DNA of 64,000 nucleotides from NCBI GenBank assembly GCA_000238815.2, contig AFXB01000010.1, forward strand, positions 1,103,491 to 1,167,490. Direction: 5' to 3'. Of the stretch, positions 63,863 through 64,000 are shown piece after piece. The notes under the pieces were generated by a model. The model saw nothing but the letters and a program-made list of their open reading frames with translations. It had not been told where the DNA came from and made no database searches. Position 1 is the first letter of the stretch; each line of letters starts with the position of its first letter. The position numbers were made by a program, and so were the translations under genes. This DNA comes from SAR116 cluster alpha proteobacterium HIMB100. Its GTDB lineage: Bacteria > Pseudomonadota > Alphaproteobacteria > Puniceispirillales > Puniceispirillaceae.

Positions 63863-64000
63863 TAGGTTTCATCCATCAGCCATAAATAATGTGCAACTCT
63901 GTGGTATACCATAGACCCACCCCCACTCAGCGTTAACTCTAGAAAACCAGAGAAAACCTTAGGTTAGCTGCAGTGAACTCGGGGTATATTGGGGAGTTAT

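Noticed and set aside
63902..63911. TGGTATACCA palindrome near the right end
   Set aside because: 10 bp only, no second copy at the integrase remnant and no recognisable attachment-site structure.

Overview
The window looks like a piece of the chromosome of a Gram-negative bacterium, most likely a marine alphaproteobacterium (a SAR116-like organism would fit). The reasons are the style of the housekeeping genes at the right end (YqaA-like membrane protein, DUF1330, MOSC, leucine-dehydrogenase-like and DSD1-family genes), the many GTG/TTG starts and the moderately AT-rich composition. The taxon is inference; no rRNA, tRNA or other phylogenetic marker was seen.

About 1-55.9 kb is one very large surface-polysaccharide region. 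Left block (1-18.2 kb): methyltransferases, glycosyltransferases of families GT4 and GT2 (including a minus-strand GT4-GT2-GT2-GT4 block), a sulfotransferase-like protein, an asparagine-synthase-type amidotransferase, a flippase, and CysD plus a CysN-CysC fusion that would make PAPS. Middle block (18.2-34.2 kb): mostly plus-strand, tightly overlapping genes: more glycosyltransferases (GT4, GT9-like, GT8-like), two further AsnB-type amidotransferases, a second flippase, a ceramidase-like hydrolase and a Wzy-like polymerase. Right block (34.2-46.5 kb): a 13-gene operon joining an AAC(3)-type acetyltransferase, a two-subunit transketolase and a NeuD-like acyltransferase to an acyl-carrier-protein system (ACP, AMP ligase, LuxE-like, LuxC-like, FabZ-like, SDR), a GMC oxidoreductase with a small partner, a PglC-type initiating transferase and a DegT aminotransferase. 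Then (46.5-55.9 kb) come a FlaA1/WbpM-type dehydratase, a WbpA-WbpB-WbpD set for a UDP-2,3-diamino-uronic acid, an unusual glutaminase-WbpG-like fusion, a WbuB-like glycosyltransferase and a WecA-like initiating transferase.

Taken together: nucleotide sugars are made (dehydratase, WbpABD, DegT), amidated (three AsnB types plus the fusion), acetylated, methylated and probably sulfated. They are assembled on undecaprenyl phosphate (two initiating enzymes, about 15 other glycosyltransferases), flipped (two Wzx-like proteins) and polymerised (Wzy-like). Two initiators and two flippases suggest at least two glycans. No Wzz, Wza/Wzc or ABC export genes lie in the window.

From about 56 kb the content changes to ordinary metabolic genes, some visibly more GC-rich: DSD1-family PLP enzyme, DHRS6-like SDR, FkbM methyltransferase, ATL-like protein, MOSC protein, Glu/Leu-type dehydrogenase and DUF1330. 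The dehydrogenase-DUF1330 pair is flanked by two diverged copies of a ~108 bp palindromic repeat. The last 2 kb is decaying accessory DNA: two remnants of the same tyrosine-recombinase C-terminus, a gene interrupted by a single in-frame amber codon, and small uncharacterised genes, one with a clear promoter and terminator.

The strongest candidate for an undescribed system is the carrier-protein/LuxC-LuxE/transketolase/aminotransferase operon at 34.2-46.5 kb, with the glutaminase-WbpG-like fusion second.
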